A stretch of 64,000 nt of DNA from Nonomuraea antri (GTDB taxonomy: Bacteria; Actinomycetota; Actinomycetes; Streptosporangiales; Streptosporangiaceae), in assembly GCF_013283785.1 (NCBI RefSeq), contig NZ_JABCPZ010000007.1, forward strand, positions 42,689-106,688. Reading direction: 5' to 3'. This document shows positions 15,922 to 25,017 of the stretch, one piece after another; within the stretch, counting starts at the first letter, position 1; each line of letters starts with the position of its first letter. The notes beneath the pieces were generated by a model. The model searched no databases. It saw nothing but the letters and a program-made list of their open reading frames with translations, and was not told the origin of the DNA. Both the position numbers and the translations under genes were made by a program.

Positions 15922-17043
15922 ATGCGCAAGGGGATCCTCAGCATGACCGCCGCGGCAGCCGCGCTCGCCCTCGGTCTCACCGCCTGCGGGGGCGAAAGCG
16001 GTCAGACCACGTCGACGTCCTCCGCCTCAGCATCCGCCTCCCAGCCGGCGCAGAAGGCCGGGAAGATCGGCGTCATCCTGCCCGACAGCAAGTCCTCGGC
16101 CAGGTGGGAGACGGCGGACCGCAAGTTCCTCCAGGAGGCGTTCACGGCCGCCGGCGTGGAGTACGACATCCAGAACGCCCAGAACGACAAGAACGCCTTC
16201 CAGACCATCGCCGACCAGATGATCACCAACGGGGCCACCGTCCTGATGATCGTCAACCTGGACAGCGGCAGCGGCAAGGCCGTCATCGACAAGGCCAAGT
16301 CCCAGGGCGTGGCCGTCATCGACTACGACCGGCTCACCCTCGGCGGCGGCGCCGCCTACTACGTGAGCTTCGACAACACCAAGGTCGGCACCCTGCAGGG
16401 CGAGGGCCTGAGCAAGTGCCTGACCGACAAGAAGGCGGACAAGCCCATCGTCGCCTACCTGAACGGCTCGCCCACCGACAACAACGCGACCCTGTTCAAG
16501 GCCGGCTACGACGGCGTGCTCAAGCCCAAGTTCGACGCCGGCGAGTACGTCAAGGGCCCCGACCAGGACGTGCCCGAGTGGGACAACACCCAGGCCGGGA
16601 CGATCTTCGAGCAGATGCTCACCAGCGAGCCGAAGATCGCCGGCGTGCTGGCCGCCAACGACGGGCTCGGCAACGCCGCCATCACCGTGCTGAAGAAGAA
16701 CAAGCTCAACGGCAAGGTGCCCGTCACCGGCCAGGACGCCACCGTCCAGGGCCTGCAGAACATCCTGGCCGGCGACCAGTGCATGACGGTCTACAAGGCG
16801 GTCAAGAAGGAGGCCGAGGCCGGGGCCAAGCTCGCCGTGGCGCTGGCCAAGGGCGAGAAGCCGGCCGCGAGCGGGACCGTCAAGGACACCACCACCAACC
16901 AGGACGTCCCCGCCGAACTCCTCGAACCGCAGGCGATCTTCTTCGACAACGTCAAGGACGTCGTCGCGGACGGCTACGTCACCAAGGAGGAACTGTGCAC
17001 GGGTGACTTCGCCGAGAAGTGCACCGAGGCCGGAATCCAGTGA
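15922..17043 (+). CDS. xylF: Sugar ABC transporter substrate-binding lipoprotein (XylF-like)
   Basis: 373 residues. Lipoprotein signal peptide with lipobox LTAC (Cys about 22) followed by a Ser/Thr/Ala linker. The mature part is a type-1 periplasmic binding protein: KIGVILPDSKSSARWETADRKF, then AVIDYDRLTLGGGAAYYVSFDNTKVG as in XylF-type D-xylose binding proteins, VAYLNGSPTDNNA, and AGVLAANDGLGNAAI. It captures a pentose or similar sugar outside the cell for the next two genes. Ribosome site GAAAGGA precedes ATG 15922. Xylose is suggested by family only; the symbol marks family. Confidence 0.85.
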   Translation: MRKGILSMTAAAAALALGLTACGGESGQTTSTSSASASASQPAQKAGKIGVILPDSKSSARWETADRKFLQEAFTAAGVEYDIQNAQNDKNAFQTIADQMITNGATVLMIVNLDSGSGKAVIDKAKSQGVAVIDYDRLTLGGGAAYYVSFDNTKVGTLQGEGLSKCLTDKKADKPIVAYLNGSPTDNNATLFKAGYDGVLKPKFDAGEYVKGPDQDVPEWDNTQAGTIFEQMLTSEPKIAGVLAANDGLGNAAITVLKKNKLNGKVPVTGQDATVQGLQNILAGDQCMTVYKAVKKEAEAGAKLAVALAKGEKPAASGTVKDTTTNQDVPAELLEPQAIFFDNVKDVVADGYVTKEELCTGDFAEKCTEAGIQ

Positions 17044-17100
17044 AAAATGGGGTGCGGCCGGCGCCACGGGCGCGGGCCGTGCCCTCCTTTAGGGAGCCCC

Positions 17101-17874
17101 ATGACCCCCCTTCTTGAAGTGCGTGGGATCGACAAGAGCTTCGGCCCGGTGAAGGTCCTGCACGACGTGGCGTTCTCCGCCTACGCCGGCGAGGTCACCG
17201 CCCTCGTCGGCGACAACGGCGCGGGCAAGTCGACGCTGGTCAAGTGCGTCGGCGGCATCCACCCGATCGACGCCGGCCAGATCTTCTTCGACGGCAGGGA
17301 AGTGCACGTGCACGGCCCGCGCGACGCCGGCGAGCTGGGCATCGAGATCGTCTACCAGGACCTCGCGCTCTGCGACAACCTCGACATCGTCCAGAACATG
17401 TTCCTCGGCAGGGAGCGCAAGCGCGGCGTCCTGCTCGACGAGGAGACGATGGAGGAGCTGGCCGAGAAGACGCTCAGCAGCCTGTCGGTGCGCACCGTGA
17501 AGTCCATCAGGCAGCAGGTGTCGAGCCTGTCGGGCGGGCAGCGGCAGACCGTCGCCATCGCCAAGGCCGTGCTGTGGAACAGCAAGGTCGTCATACTCGA
17601 CGAGCCCACCGCCGCGCTCGGCGTCGCCCAGACCGCGCAGGTGCTGGAGCTGGTGCGCAGGCTGGCCGACACGGGGCTGGCCGTGGTGCTCATCTCGCAC
17701 AACATGAACGACGTCTTCGCCGTCTCCGACCGGATCGCGGCGCTCTATCTCGGCAGGATGGCCGCCCAGGTCAGGACCGCCGACGTGACGCACGCGCAGG
17801 TCGTCGAACTGATCACATCCGGCCGCAGCGGAGACCTCGGCCTCAAGAACGGGGTCGCCCGTGAGCAAGGTTAA
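17101..17874 (+). CDS. xylG: Sugar ABC transporter ATPase, single-domain (XylG-like)
   Basis: 257 residues with Walker A GDNGAGKST, Q-loop VYQDLAL, signature SLSGGQRQTVAIA, Walker B VVILDEPTAAL and switch His in ISHNMNDVF. It energises sugar import with the adjacent permease. E. coli-type sugar ATPases (XylG, RbsA) are about 500 residues with two fused domains; this one is a single domain and must dimerise, as is usual in actinobacterial homologues. AGGGAG precedes ATG 17101; the last 14 bases overlap the permease gene. Confidence 0.88.
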   Translation: MTPLLEVRGIDKSFGPVKVLHDVAFSAYAGEVTALVGDNGAGKSTLVKCVGGIHPIDAGQIFFDGREVHVHGPRDAGELGIEIVYQDLALCDNLDIVQNMFLGRERKRGVLLDEETMEELAEKTLSSLSVRTVKSIRQQVSSLSGGQRQTVAIAKAVLWNSKVVILDEPTAALGVAQTAQVLELVRRLADTGLAVVLISHNMNDVFAVSDRIAALYLGRMAAQVRTADVTHAQVVELITSGRSGDLGLKNGVAREQG

Positions 17875-19123
17875 GGAACTGCCCGGCGAGGCCATCGTCG
17901 CCGCGACGGCCGCACCGTCCATCTCCAACAGCTTCTCCGCCTACGTGCAGCGGGTGCGCGGCGGCGACGTGGGCGCGCTGCCCGCCCAGCTCGGCCTCAT
18001 CGCGCTGTGCACGGTGTTCGGCTTCGCCAACCAGAACTTCCTCACCCCGATCAACTTCGCCAACCTGTTCACCCAGGGCGCCGCGATCACCGTGATCGCC
18101 ATGGGCCTGGTGTTCGTGCTGCTGCTCGGCGAGATCGACCTGTCGGCCGGCTTCGCCAGCGGCGTGTGCGCGGCCGTGCTCGCCGTCTCGCTGACCAACC
18201 TGGGCCTGCCCTGGTACACGGCCGTGCTCGCGGCGATACTCACCGGCACGATCATCGGTGTGGTGCTCGGCTCGCTGGTGGCCAAGCTGGGCATCCCGTC
18301 GTTCGTGGTGACCCTGGCCATGTTCCTGGCCTTCCAGGGCGTGCTCCTCATGCTGGTCAAGGAGGGCACGAACATCTCGGTCAGAGACGAGGTCATCGTC
18401 GCCATCGCGACCAGGAACCTGCCGCCGATGCTCGGCTGGGGGCTGTTCGCCGTCTGCGTGGCGGTCTTCGCGGCCGTCCAGCTCATGCGGGCCTCGAGCC
18501 GGGCCAGGCGCGGCCTGACCGCCGACCCGTTGTGGCTGATCGCCGTCCGGGTGGGCTCGCTGGTCTCGCTCGGCGGCTTCACGGTCTACGTGCTCAACCT
18601 GGAGCGCAGCCGCAACCCGGCGCTGGTCTCGCTGACCGGCGTGCCGATCGTGGTGCCCATCGTGCTCGCACTGCTGATCTTCTGGACGCTGGTGCTGCGC
18701 CGCACCTCGTTCGGCCGCCACATCTACGCGGTCGGCGGCAACGCCGAGGCCGCCCGCCGGGCCGGCATCGGCGTGGACCGGATCAAGATCAGCGCGTTCG
18801 TGATCTGCTCCACGATGGCCGCCGTCGGCGGGATCATCGCCGCCTCCCGGGCCAGCTCGGTCGACCCGAACACGGGCGGCGGCCCGGTGCTGCTGTACGC
18901 GGTCGGCGCGGCGGTCATCGGCGGCACCAGCCTGTTCGGCGGCAAGGGCCGGGTGCTCGACGCGGTGCTCGGCGGCGCCGTGGTGGCCGTGATCGAGAAC
19001 GGCATGGGTTTGATGGGGTACGGATCCAGCGTGAAATACCTGGTCACCGGCTTCGTCCTGCTGCTGGCCGCGGGTGTCGACGCCCTGGCGCGCAAGCGGG
19101 CGGCGGCCGCTGGTCTAAGGTGA
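17861..19123 (+). CDS. xylH: Sugar ABC transporter permease (XylH-like)
   Basis: 420 residues from a GTG overlapping the ATPase gene. About ten to eleven hydrophobic segments; GLVFVLLLGEIDLSAG and the late GGTSLFGGKGRVLDAVLGG are diagnostic of the RbsC/XylH permease family. A soluble stretch (about 200-230, basic ASSRARRG) is the expected cytoplasmic loop. It forms the membrane channel for the lipoprotein and ATPase upstream. The ROK regulator starts 35 bases after its stop and is probably co-transcribed. Confidence 0.88.
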   Translation: MSKVKELPGEAIVAATAAPSISNSFSAYVQRVRGGDVGALPAQLGLIALCTVFGFANQNFLTPINFANLFTQGAAITVIAMGLVFVLLLGEIDLSAGFASGVCAAVLAVSLTNLGLPWYTAVLAAILTGTIIGVVLGSLVAKLGIPSFVVTLAMFLAFQGVLLMLVKEGTNISVRDEVIVAIATRNLPPMLGWGLFAVCVAVFAAVQLMRASSRARRGLTADPLWLIAVRVGSLVSLGGFTVYVLNLERSRNPALVSLTGVPIVVPIVLALLIFWTLVLRRTSFGRHIYAVGGNAEAARRAGIGVDRIKISAFVICSTMAAVGGIIAASRASSVDPNTGGGPVLLYAVGAAVIGGTSLFGGKGRVLDAVLGGAVVAVIENGMGLMGYGSSVKYLVTGFVLLLAAGVDALARKRAAAAGLR

Positions 19124-19158
19124 TCAGCGACTTCCAGCCCTTTAAGGAAACCCAGACG

Positions 19159-20379
19159 ATGCGTGCCGGCCCTTCGCAGGAGGACATCAGGCGCTACAAC
19201 CTCGGCGCGCTGCTTCGCCATGTCCATCTGGGCGGGCCGATCTCGCGGGCCGAGCTGACCTCCAGAATGGGGCTCAACCGCAGCACCATCATGGCGCTGA
19301 CCTCCGACCTCACCGCCGCCGGGCTGGTGCGCGAAGAGCTGCCGCGCGAGACCGGCCGCGCCGGGCGGCCCTCCCTGGTGGTGCGCCCCGAGTCCGCCCG
19401 CGTGTACGTGTTCGCCTTCGACGTCGGCCCCGACCGGCTGGCCGTCGCCCGCGTCGGGCTGGGCGGGGTGATACTCGACCGCAGGGAGACCACGCGCGAA
19501 CGCGGCCCGTTCGACCTGGACGAACAGGCCGGGATCCTGGCCGGGTTCGCCAGGCAGATGCGGCGCAGGACCCGTCCTGACACCGTGTGCGTGGGCGCGG
19601 CGGCGGCCGTGTCGGGCGGGGTGCGCAAGGGCGACGGGGTGATCAGGTTCGGCCCGAACCTCATGACCGAGGAGGTGCCCTTCGGCGAGGAGCTGGGCCG
19701 CAGGCTCGGCCTGGGCCTGCCGGTCAGCGTGGGCAACGACGCGAACCTGGCGGCACTGGCCGAGCACAGCCGCGGCGTCGGCGTCGCCGTACGCGACCTC
19801 ATCTACCTGCACGGGGACGTGGGCATCGGCGGCGGCATCATCGCCGGCGGCCACCTGCTCGGCGGCCACGACGGCTACGGCGGCGAGGTCGGGCACATGG
19901 TGGTCGACCCCGGCGGCCGGGCCTGCGGCTGCGGCTCGCACGGCTGCCTGGAGGCCGAGGTCGGCGAGCGGGCGCTGCTGGAGGCGGCCGGCCGGATCGG
20001 CACCGAGTACCCGGGCAAGGAGCCGCACGGCAGAGACGCGGTGCGTGCCGTGGTCGACGCGGCCGACCGGGGCGACATCGTCGCGCAGGAGGCGCTCAGC
20101 CGGGTCGGCGACTGGCTCGGGCTCGGCGTGGCGAACCTGGTGAACATCTTCAACCCGGAAATGGTGATCTTCGGGGGGATGTTGCGTGAGATCTATCTCG
20201 GCTCGGCCGCGCAGGTGCGCAGCAGGCTGGCGCTGCACGCGATGGCGCCGCAGCGGGAGCGGCTGCGGCTGCGCACGTCCGCGCTGGGCGACGACGCGAC
20301 GCTGGTCGGGGCGGCCGAGCTGGCCTTCGCCCAGGTGCTCGCCGACCCGCTGGAAGTGCTCGCCCGCGCCAGCGGCTGA
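19159..20379 (+). CDS. ROK-family transcriptional regulator of the sugar operon
   Basis: 406 residues from ATG 19159 (AAGGAAA upstream); the longer open frame through the permease gene is a shadow. N-terminal winged helix (about 10-75: ISRAELTSRMGLNRSTIMALTSDLTAAGLV) then a ROK kinase-like domain: FDVGPDRLAVARV, VGNDANLAAL (Asp194), GIGGGIIAGG, and the zinc-binding CGCGSHGCLE. Family members repress sugar operons and are released by the sugar or its phosphate. Placement after the permease gene and the paired sites at 15807-15883 suggest it represses xylFGH-like expression; that is inference. Confidence 0.88.
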   Translation: MRAGPSQEDIRRYNLGALLRHVHLGGPISRAELTSRMGLNRSTIMALTSDLTAAGLVREELPRETGRAGRPSLVVRPESARVYVFAFDVGPDRLAVARVGLGGVILDRRETTRERGPFDLDEQAGILAGFARQMRRRTRPDTVCVGAAAAVSGGVRKGDGVIRFGPNLMTEEVPFGEELGRRLGLGLPVSVGNDANLAALAEHSRGVGVAVRDLIYLHGDVGIGGGIIAGGHLLGGHDGYGGEVGHMVVDPGGRACGCGSHGCLEAEVGERALLEAAGRIGTEYPGKEPHGRDAVRAVVDAADRGDIVAQEALSRVGDWLGLGVANLVNIFNPEMVIFGGMLREIYLGSAAQVRSRLALHAMAPQRERLRLRTSALGDDATLVGAAELAFAQVLADPLEVLARASG

Positions 20380-20394
20380 TCCACGTCCGTGGAT
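20379..20394 (+). terminator. Short hairpin at the ROK gene stop
   Basis: ATCCAC-GTCC-GTGGAT forms a 6-bp stem with a 4-base loop starting in the stop codon. Weak but well placed between the ROK gene and the convergent peptidase gene. Confidence 0.4.
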
Positions 20395-20428
20395 GAGCCG
20401 CGCCGGTGAACGGGCCGCGCCGGCGGGG

Positions 20429-21187
20429 TCAGGTGACCTTGGCGGGGGCGGCGTTCCAGGTGTCGCAGGCGTCCGGGGTCGCGCCGCGAAAGCCCTGGTT
20501 CTGCCAGTAGGCCAGGTTGCGCGGCCGGCCGTGGACCTCGCTCTCCTCCGCCATGCGCACCGCGCCGAGCCAGTCCCGCCAGGTGATCCCGGGCCGGATC
20601 GAACGCAGCGCGCTCGCGTAGAAGGCCCCGGCGAAGCACTCGGCCTGCATCTCCAGCCGGTGGCTGAGCGTGGTGCGCGCCGCGCCGGTGGCCCGCTGGT
20701 ACAGGGCGTTCTGCGCGTCGAGCACGCCGGTGAGCGCCTGCACGTGGTGCCCCCACTCGTGCGCGACGGCGTGCGCGGCGTTCATCCTGAACGGGTCGCG
20801 CAGGTCGCCCCGGGTGATCCTGATCACGATCGTGTGCTGCGCCGGGCAGTACTGGGCGCCGGTGACGATCTTCCCGCAGACCGAGTCTCGGCCGGTGGTG
20901 ACGTCCACCGCGGGCGGCCGGTAGGCCAGCCGGGCCGCGGCGAACCTGGCCGACCAGAACTGGTCGGCGCAGGCGGCCATCCCACGGTAGAACGCGCGGA
21001 ACGAGGCCGCGCTGCCCGTCCTGATCGGGGGCACCCGGCAGGTCAGCGGGGCGGGCCGGGCGGCCAGCAGCGGCCGCCAGCCCTCCAGCCCGCCGGGCCT
21101 GGCCGCGGCGGCCGCGGCCGGGGACACCCCGGACGACAGCAGATCCGCGACCATGCACATCGCAGCGGCGATGAGGGGAAGGCGCAC
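20429..21187 (-). CDS. Secreted neutral zinc metallopeptidase-like protein (paralogue 2)
   Basis: 252 residues from a GTG at 21187. Short hydrophobic N-terminus (about 1-28) suited to secretion. Catalytic motif HEWGHH at 143-148; third-ligand helix LEMQAEC; closing motif ACDTWNAAPAKVT shared with paralogue 1. Cysteines in the CRVPP, VCGKI and QYCPAQ segments recur in the paralogues and probably form disulfides outside the cell. Third gene of a minus-strand run of three peptidase genes with 42 and 64 base gaps. Substrate unknown. Confidence 0.78.
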   Translation of the reverse strand: MRLPLIAAAMCMVADLLSSGVSPAAAAAARPGGLEGWRPLLAARPAPLTCRVPPIRTGSAASFRAFYRGMAACADQFWSARFAAARLAYRPPAVDVTTGRDSVCGKIVTGAQYCPAQHTIVIRITRGDLRDPFRMNAAHAVAHEWGHHVQALTGVLDAQNALYQRATGAARTTLSHRLEMQAECFAGAFYASALRSIRPGITWRDWLGAVRMAEESEVHGRPRNLAYWQNQGFRGATPDACDTWNAAPAKVT

Positions 21188-21229
21188 GGTCGCGGATCTC
21201 AGATCACGTAGCTGGCGGACGGACAGGGG

Positions 21230-22006
21230 CTAGCGGACCTTGCCCTTCGGCGCGGCCCAGGTGTTGCACGCGCTCGGCGACTCGGCGTCGAAGCCGCGCT
21301 GGAGCCACCACGCGATGTTGGCGGGCTTGCCGTGGATGCCGTCGTCGAAGCCGACCTGGGCGGTCTGCACGATGTACTTGAAGTCGAAGTCACGGCGGCC
21401 CAGCGAGTGCCAGACACTGCCGATGAACGCCCCCGACATGCACTCGGCCTGCAGCTCGACGCGGCGGGCCTCGTCGTAGATGCGGGCCTTGCTCTTGCCC
21501 TTGTACCTGTCGACGATGTTGAGCACGCCGGTCAGGTCCTGGATGTGGTGGCCGTACTCGTGCGCGATCACCGCCATCAGGAACAGCTCGGTCGGCTCCG
21601 ACAGGATGTACGGGTCGAGCAGGAAGGTGATCTTCTTGTTGTTCGGGCAGTACACCGCCTGGGCGCCCCGGGGGAACTTGCCGCATCCGGTGGCCGCGCC
21701 GGGCTTGCTGATGACGCTGAACTTCGGCTCCTTGAACGTGAAGCCGGCCTTGGTGATCGGCTCGCGCCAGGAGTCGGCCAGGCAGTCGAGCAGGAACTCG
21801 AGGTACACCCGTGCGCCGTCCAGGTCGTCGCGCTGGAGCGGCTGCTCCTCGCACGTCTCGGTGCCCAGCTCACCCGTCTTGTAGATCGGGTTCTTCGTCA
21901 GGACCGGGCTGAACGGATCCGCCGCGACCGGTGCCGCGTGGGCGGTGCCGGCGAACAGCACACTCGCCAGGGCGCCCGCGATGAGCGCCAATAGGGGGCT
22001 ACGCAT
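21230..22006 (-). CDS. Secreted neutral zinc metallopeptidase-like protein (paralogue 3)
   Basis: 258 residues from ATG 22006, which gives a clean signal peptide (ALIAGALASVLFAGTAHA, cleavage near residue 24). An ATG at 22081 would add 25 residues and overlap paralogue 4, and is less likely. HEYGHH at 149-154, ELQAEC ligand helix, closing motif ACNTWAAPKGKVR. The mature N-terminus DPFSPVLTKNPIYKTGEL resembles paralogues 1 and 4 (DPFARTGKL, NPLYKTSRL), a short pro-segment shared by the group. Confidence 0.8.
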   Translation of the reverse strand: MRSPLLALIAGALASVLFAGTAHAAPVAADPFSPVLTKNPIYKTGELGTETCEEQPLQRDDLDGARVYLEFLLDCLADSWREPITKAGFTFKEPKFSVISKPGAATGCGKFPRGAQAVYCPNNKKITFLLDPYILSEPTELFLMAVIAHEYGHHIQDLTGVLNIVDRYKGKSKARIYDEARRVELQAECMSGAFIGSVWHSLGRRDFDFKYIVQTAQVGFDDGIHGKPANIAWWLQRGFDAESPSACNTWAAPKGKVR

Positions 22007-22070
22007 GGGTACGGAGCCTATTAGAGGAGGAGCAACTGGTAAAGCTGGGGTAAAAGAGGTCGATCCACGG

Positions 22071-22970
22071 TCAATCCACATACCGGGCCGGTGAGGACCA
22101 GGTGTTGCACGCGCCCGGCGTGCCGCGCGAGAAGCCCCGGCTCATCCAGGCCGCCTGCGTCTCGCCCTTGCCGTGGTCGTTCTGCGGCCAGCCCTTGGCG
22201 CCGTTCTTGCGGAACCAGTCCACCGTGTAGTCCCAGTCGGCGGGGGAGACCAGCGGGGTGTTCCTGATCGAGCTCATGAACACCGCGGAGAAGCACTCGG
22301 CCTGCAGCTCCGAGCGCCGCGACAACTGCAGTTTGGCGGTCTTGCCCGCGCTCGCCCTGGCCGTCCAGTAGTAGTTCCAGATGCCGGAGACCTGCTGGAC
22401 GTGGTGGCCGTACTCGTGGGCGACCAGCCGGGTGATGCCGAGCGGGAACGGGTTGCGCAGCTGCTCCCTGCTGATCATCAGGTACATCGTGCGGTCGCTG
22501 GAGCAGTAGACGCCGTCCGCGCCGGTGTTCCACGAGCCGCACGCGGTCTTCACCCGGCTGGTGATGATGCGCAGCTTCGGCTTGGTGAACGGCAGCCCCG
22601 CCCGGCGGAACTGGGTGGCCCAGGCCCGGTTCAGGCAGGACGTCACGCGGGTCAGGAACCGCTTGTAGGCGATCATGCTGTTCGCCGGCAGGTCGCCCGG
22701 CGAGCAGTTCGGGCTGCTCAGCCGGCTCGTCTTGTACAGCGGATTGGCGGTGGCGACCGCCCTGCCCGGCGCGCCGGTCTTCTTCCCCGACGTCGCGCCG
22801 CCGGCCTCGCCCGGCGGCGACTCCGCCTGCCGCGCCTCGCCGACGGCACCGCCCCGCGTGGTCGTCGTCGCCACGCCCGCGAGTGCGAGCACCACACCAG
22901 CGATGGCCAGGGCCAGCATCAGCCCGACGACCAGCAGGGTGGCGACCTTACTTTTGGGGACGGTGTTCAT
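22071..22970 (-). CDS. Membrane-anchored neutral zinc metallopeptidase-like protein (paralogue 4)
   Basis: 299 residues. A single hydrophobic helix at about 9-32 has no obvious cleavage site and is followed by a Gly/Glu-rich linker (40-70), so this copy is probably an N-terminally anchored ectoenzyme. HEYGHH at 185-190, ELQAEC helix, and ACNTWSSPARYVD at the end. First gene of the three-gene run; its promoter must lie in the 123-bp gap shared with the divergent dxs gene. Confidence 0.8.
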   Translation of the reverse strand: MNTVPKSKVATLLVVGLMLALAIAGVVLALAGVATTTTRGGAVGEARQAESPPGEAGGATSGKKTGAPGRAVATANPLYKTSRLSSPNCSPGDLPANSMIAYKRFLTRVTSCLNRAWATQFRRAGLPFTKPKLRIITSRVKTACGSWNTGADGVYCSSDRTMYLMISREQLRNPFPLGITRLVAHEYGHHVQQVSGIWNYYWTARASAGKTAKLQLSRRSELQAECFSAVFMSSIRNTPLVSPADWDYTVDWFRKNGAKGWPQNDHGKGETQAAWMSRGFSRGTPGACNTWSSPARYVD

Positions 22971-23093
22971 AGGTAACGCAAGACTAGGTCAAGATCTGAC
23001 ATATGTGGGTGTAGTTGACTCGATGGAGTCAGTGGGGCCCTGGCGAACTAGACTCGGGTAGTCGGCGAACAAAAGCAGAGGGGAGTCCGATCC

Positions 23094-24980
23094 GTGAGCG
23101 GGTTGCTGGGCTCGATCAAGGGACCGCACGACGTCAAACGGCTCAACGCGGAGGAGCTGCCGCGCCTGGCCGGGGAGATCCGCGATCTGCTCGTTGACTC
23201 GTGCGCCAGATTCGGCGGCCATCTCGGGCCCAACCTCGGGGTGGTCGAGCTCACGATCGCGCTGCACCGCGTCTTCGACTCCCCGAACGACCCGATCATC
23301 TGGGACACCGGCCACCAGGCGTACGTGCACAAGCTGCTCACCGGCAGGGCCGCCGGCTTCGAGGCGCTCAAGCAGGAGGGCGGCCTGTCCGGCTACCCGA
23401 GCCAGGCCGAGTCCGAGCACGACTTCGTGGAGAACTCCCACGCCTCCACCGCGCTGTCCTACGCCGACGGCCTGGCCAAGGCGTTCAAGCTGCGCGGCGC
23501 CCGCGGCCGCACAGCCGTCGCGGTGATCGGCGACGGCGCGCTGACCGGCGGCATGGCCTGGGAGGCGCTCAACAACATCGCCGCGATCAAAGACCTGCCG
23601 GTCGTCATCGTGGTCAACGACAACGGCCGCTCCTACTCGCCGACCATCGGCGGCCTGGCCTCCCACCTGGCCAAGCTCCGCGTCACCCGCCGCTACGAGG
23701 ACGTGCTCGACTTCGTCAAGGAGAAGATCGGGAACGTTCCCATCGTCTACGACGCCCTGCACGGCATCAAGAAGGGCGTCAAGGACGTCATCGCCCCGCA
23801 GGTGATGTTCGAAGACCTCGGCCTGAAATACCTCGGCCCCATCGACGGCCACGACGAGCAGGCCATGGAGGCCGCGCTGCGCAAGGCCCGCGACTTCGGC
23901 GGCCCGGTCATCGTGCACGCGCTCACCCAGAAGGGCCGCGGCTACACCCCGGCGGAGAACCACGACGAAGACCAGTTCCACTCGCCCGGCGCCTTCGACC
24001 GCGCCACCGGGGCCGAGAAGCCCAAGGGCCGCATCTGGACCAACGTGTTCAGCGAGGAGCTGGTCCGGCTGGGCAAGGAGCGCGAAGACCTGGTCGCGAT
24101 CACCGCGGCCATGCTGCACCCCACCGGGCTCAACGCCTTCGCCGACGCCTACCCCGACCGCATCTACGACGTCGGCATCGCCGAGCAGCACGCGCTGACC
24201 AGCGCGGCCGGCCTGGCGCTCGGCGGGCTGCACCCGGTGGTCGCCGTCTACGCCACGTTCCTCAACCGCGCCTTCGACCAGCTCCTCATGGACGTCGCGC
24301 TGCACAAGCTGCCGGTCACCGTGGTCCTCGACCGGGCCGGCGTCACCGGCGACGACGGCGCCAGCCACAACGGCATGTGGGACCTGTCGATCCTCCAGGT
24401 CGTGCCCGGGCTCAGGATCGCGGTGCCGCGCGACGGCGACCGGCTGGCCGAGCTGCTGGGCGAGGCCGTCCAGGTCGACGACGCGCCCACCGTGCTGCGC
24501 TTCCCCAAGGGCCCGGTGGCCGAGCCGATCGAGGCCGTCGGCAAGCTGGGCGACATGGACGTGCTGCGCGCCGGCGACGCCGACGTGCTGCTGGTCGGCG
24601 TCGGCCCGATGGCGCACATCTGCATGGACGCCGCCGTCCTGCTCGACGCGCACGGCATCTCGGCCACCGTGGTCGACCCGCGCTGGGTCAAGCCGCTCGA
24701 CGAAGCGCTGGTGCTCGCGGCGAGCGCGCACAAGCTGGTGGCCGTGGTGGAGGACAACGGGCGCGTGGGCGGCGTCGGCGACGCCGTGTCCCGCCTGCTG
24801 CGCGACGCCGACGTGGACGTTCCGGTGCGGACGTACGGCGTGCCGCAGCGCTTCCTCGACCACGCCAAGCGGGCGGCCATCCTCGGGCAGGTCGGGCTCA
24901 CCGGGCAGGACCTGGCCCGCCAGATCACCGAGGCGGTCGCCAAGCGCAGCGGCTCCTCCATCGAGCACGCCCCCCACTGA
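23094..24980 (+). CDS. dxs: 1-deoxy-D-xylulose-5-phosphate synthase
   Basis: 628 residues from GTG 23094 (GAGGGGA upstream). Condenses pyruvate and glyceraldehyde-3-phosphate, the first step of the MEP isoprenoid pathway. Visible: His43 in [14 protein letters not shown], ThDP motif [15 protein letters not shown] (146-160) to Asn175 in VNDNG, catalytic Glu364 in DVGIAEQHA, and the transketolase C-domain RVGGVGDAV. Length and order of domains are standard. It stands alone; the next gene is convergent and both stop codons lie in one inverted repeat. Confidence 0.97.
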   Translation: MSGLLGSIKGPHDVKRLNAEELPRLAGEIRDLLVDSCARFGGHLGPNLGVVELTIALHRVFDSPNDPIIWDTGHQAYVHKLLTGRAAGFEALKQEGGLSGYPSQAESEHDFVENSHASTALSYADGLAKAFKLRGARGRTAVAVIGDGALTGGMAWEALNNIAAIKDLPVVIVVNDNGRSYSPTIGGLASHLAKLRVTRRYEDVLDFVKEKIGNVPIVYDALHGIKKGVKDVIAPQVMFEDLGLKYLGPIDGHDEQAMEAALRKARDFGGPVIVHALTQKGRGYTPAENHDEDQFHSPGAFDRATGAEKPKGRIWTNVFSEELVRLGKEREDLVAITAAMLHPTGLNAFADAYPDRIYDVGIAEQHALTSAAGLALGGLHPVVAVYATFLNRAFDQLLMDVALHKLPVTVVLDRAGVTGDDGASHNGMWDLSILQVVPGLRIAVPRDGDRLAELLGEAVQVDDAPTVLRFPKGPVAEPIEAVGKLGDMDVLRAGDADVLLVGVGPMAHICMDAAVLLDAHGISATVVDPRWVKPLDEALVLAASAHKLVAVVEDNGRVGGVGDAVSRLLRDADVDVPVRTYGVPQRFLDHAKRAAILGQVGLTGQDLARQITEAVAKRSGSSIEHAPH

Positions 24981-25017
24981 CCGGGGTAAACGGTCCTCGG
25001 GCCGTGATGGTCAGTGG
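24974..25017. terminator. Inverted repeat spanning both stop codons of dxs and the DedA gene
   Basis: CCACTGACC (24974-24982) and GGTCAGTGG (25009-25017) are exact complements with 26 bases between. The TGA of dxs and the TGA of the convergent DedA gene are both inside the arms, so it can act as a shared bidirectional terminator. Confidence 0.55.

Noticed and set aside
17101..17874. XylG-like ATPase as a truncated pseudogene
   Set aside because: All ATPase motifs are intact and single-domain sugar ATPases are normal in actinobacteria.
23013..23054. TTGACT...TAGACT promoter for dxs
   Set aside because: Spacing of nearly 30 bases; no better -35 found.
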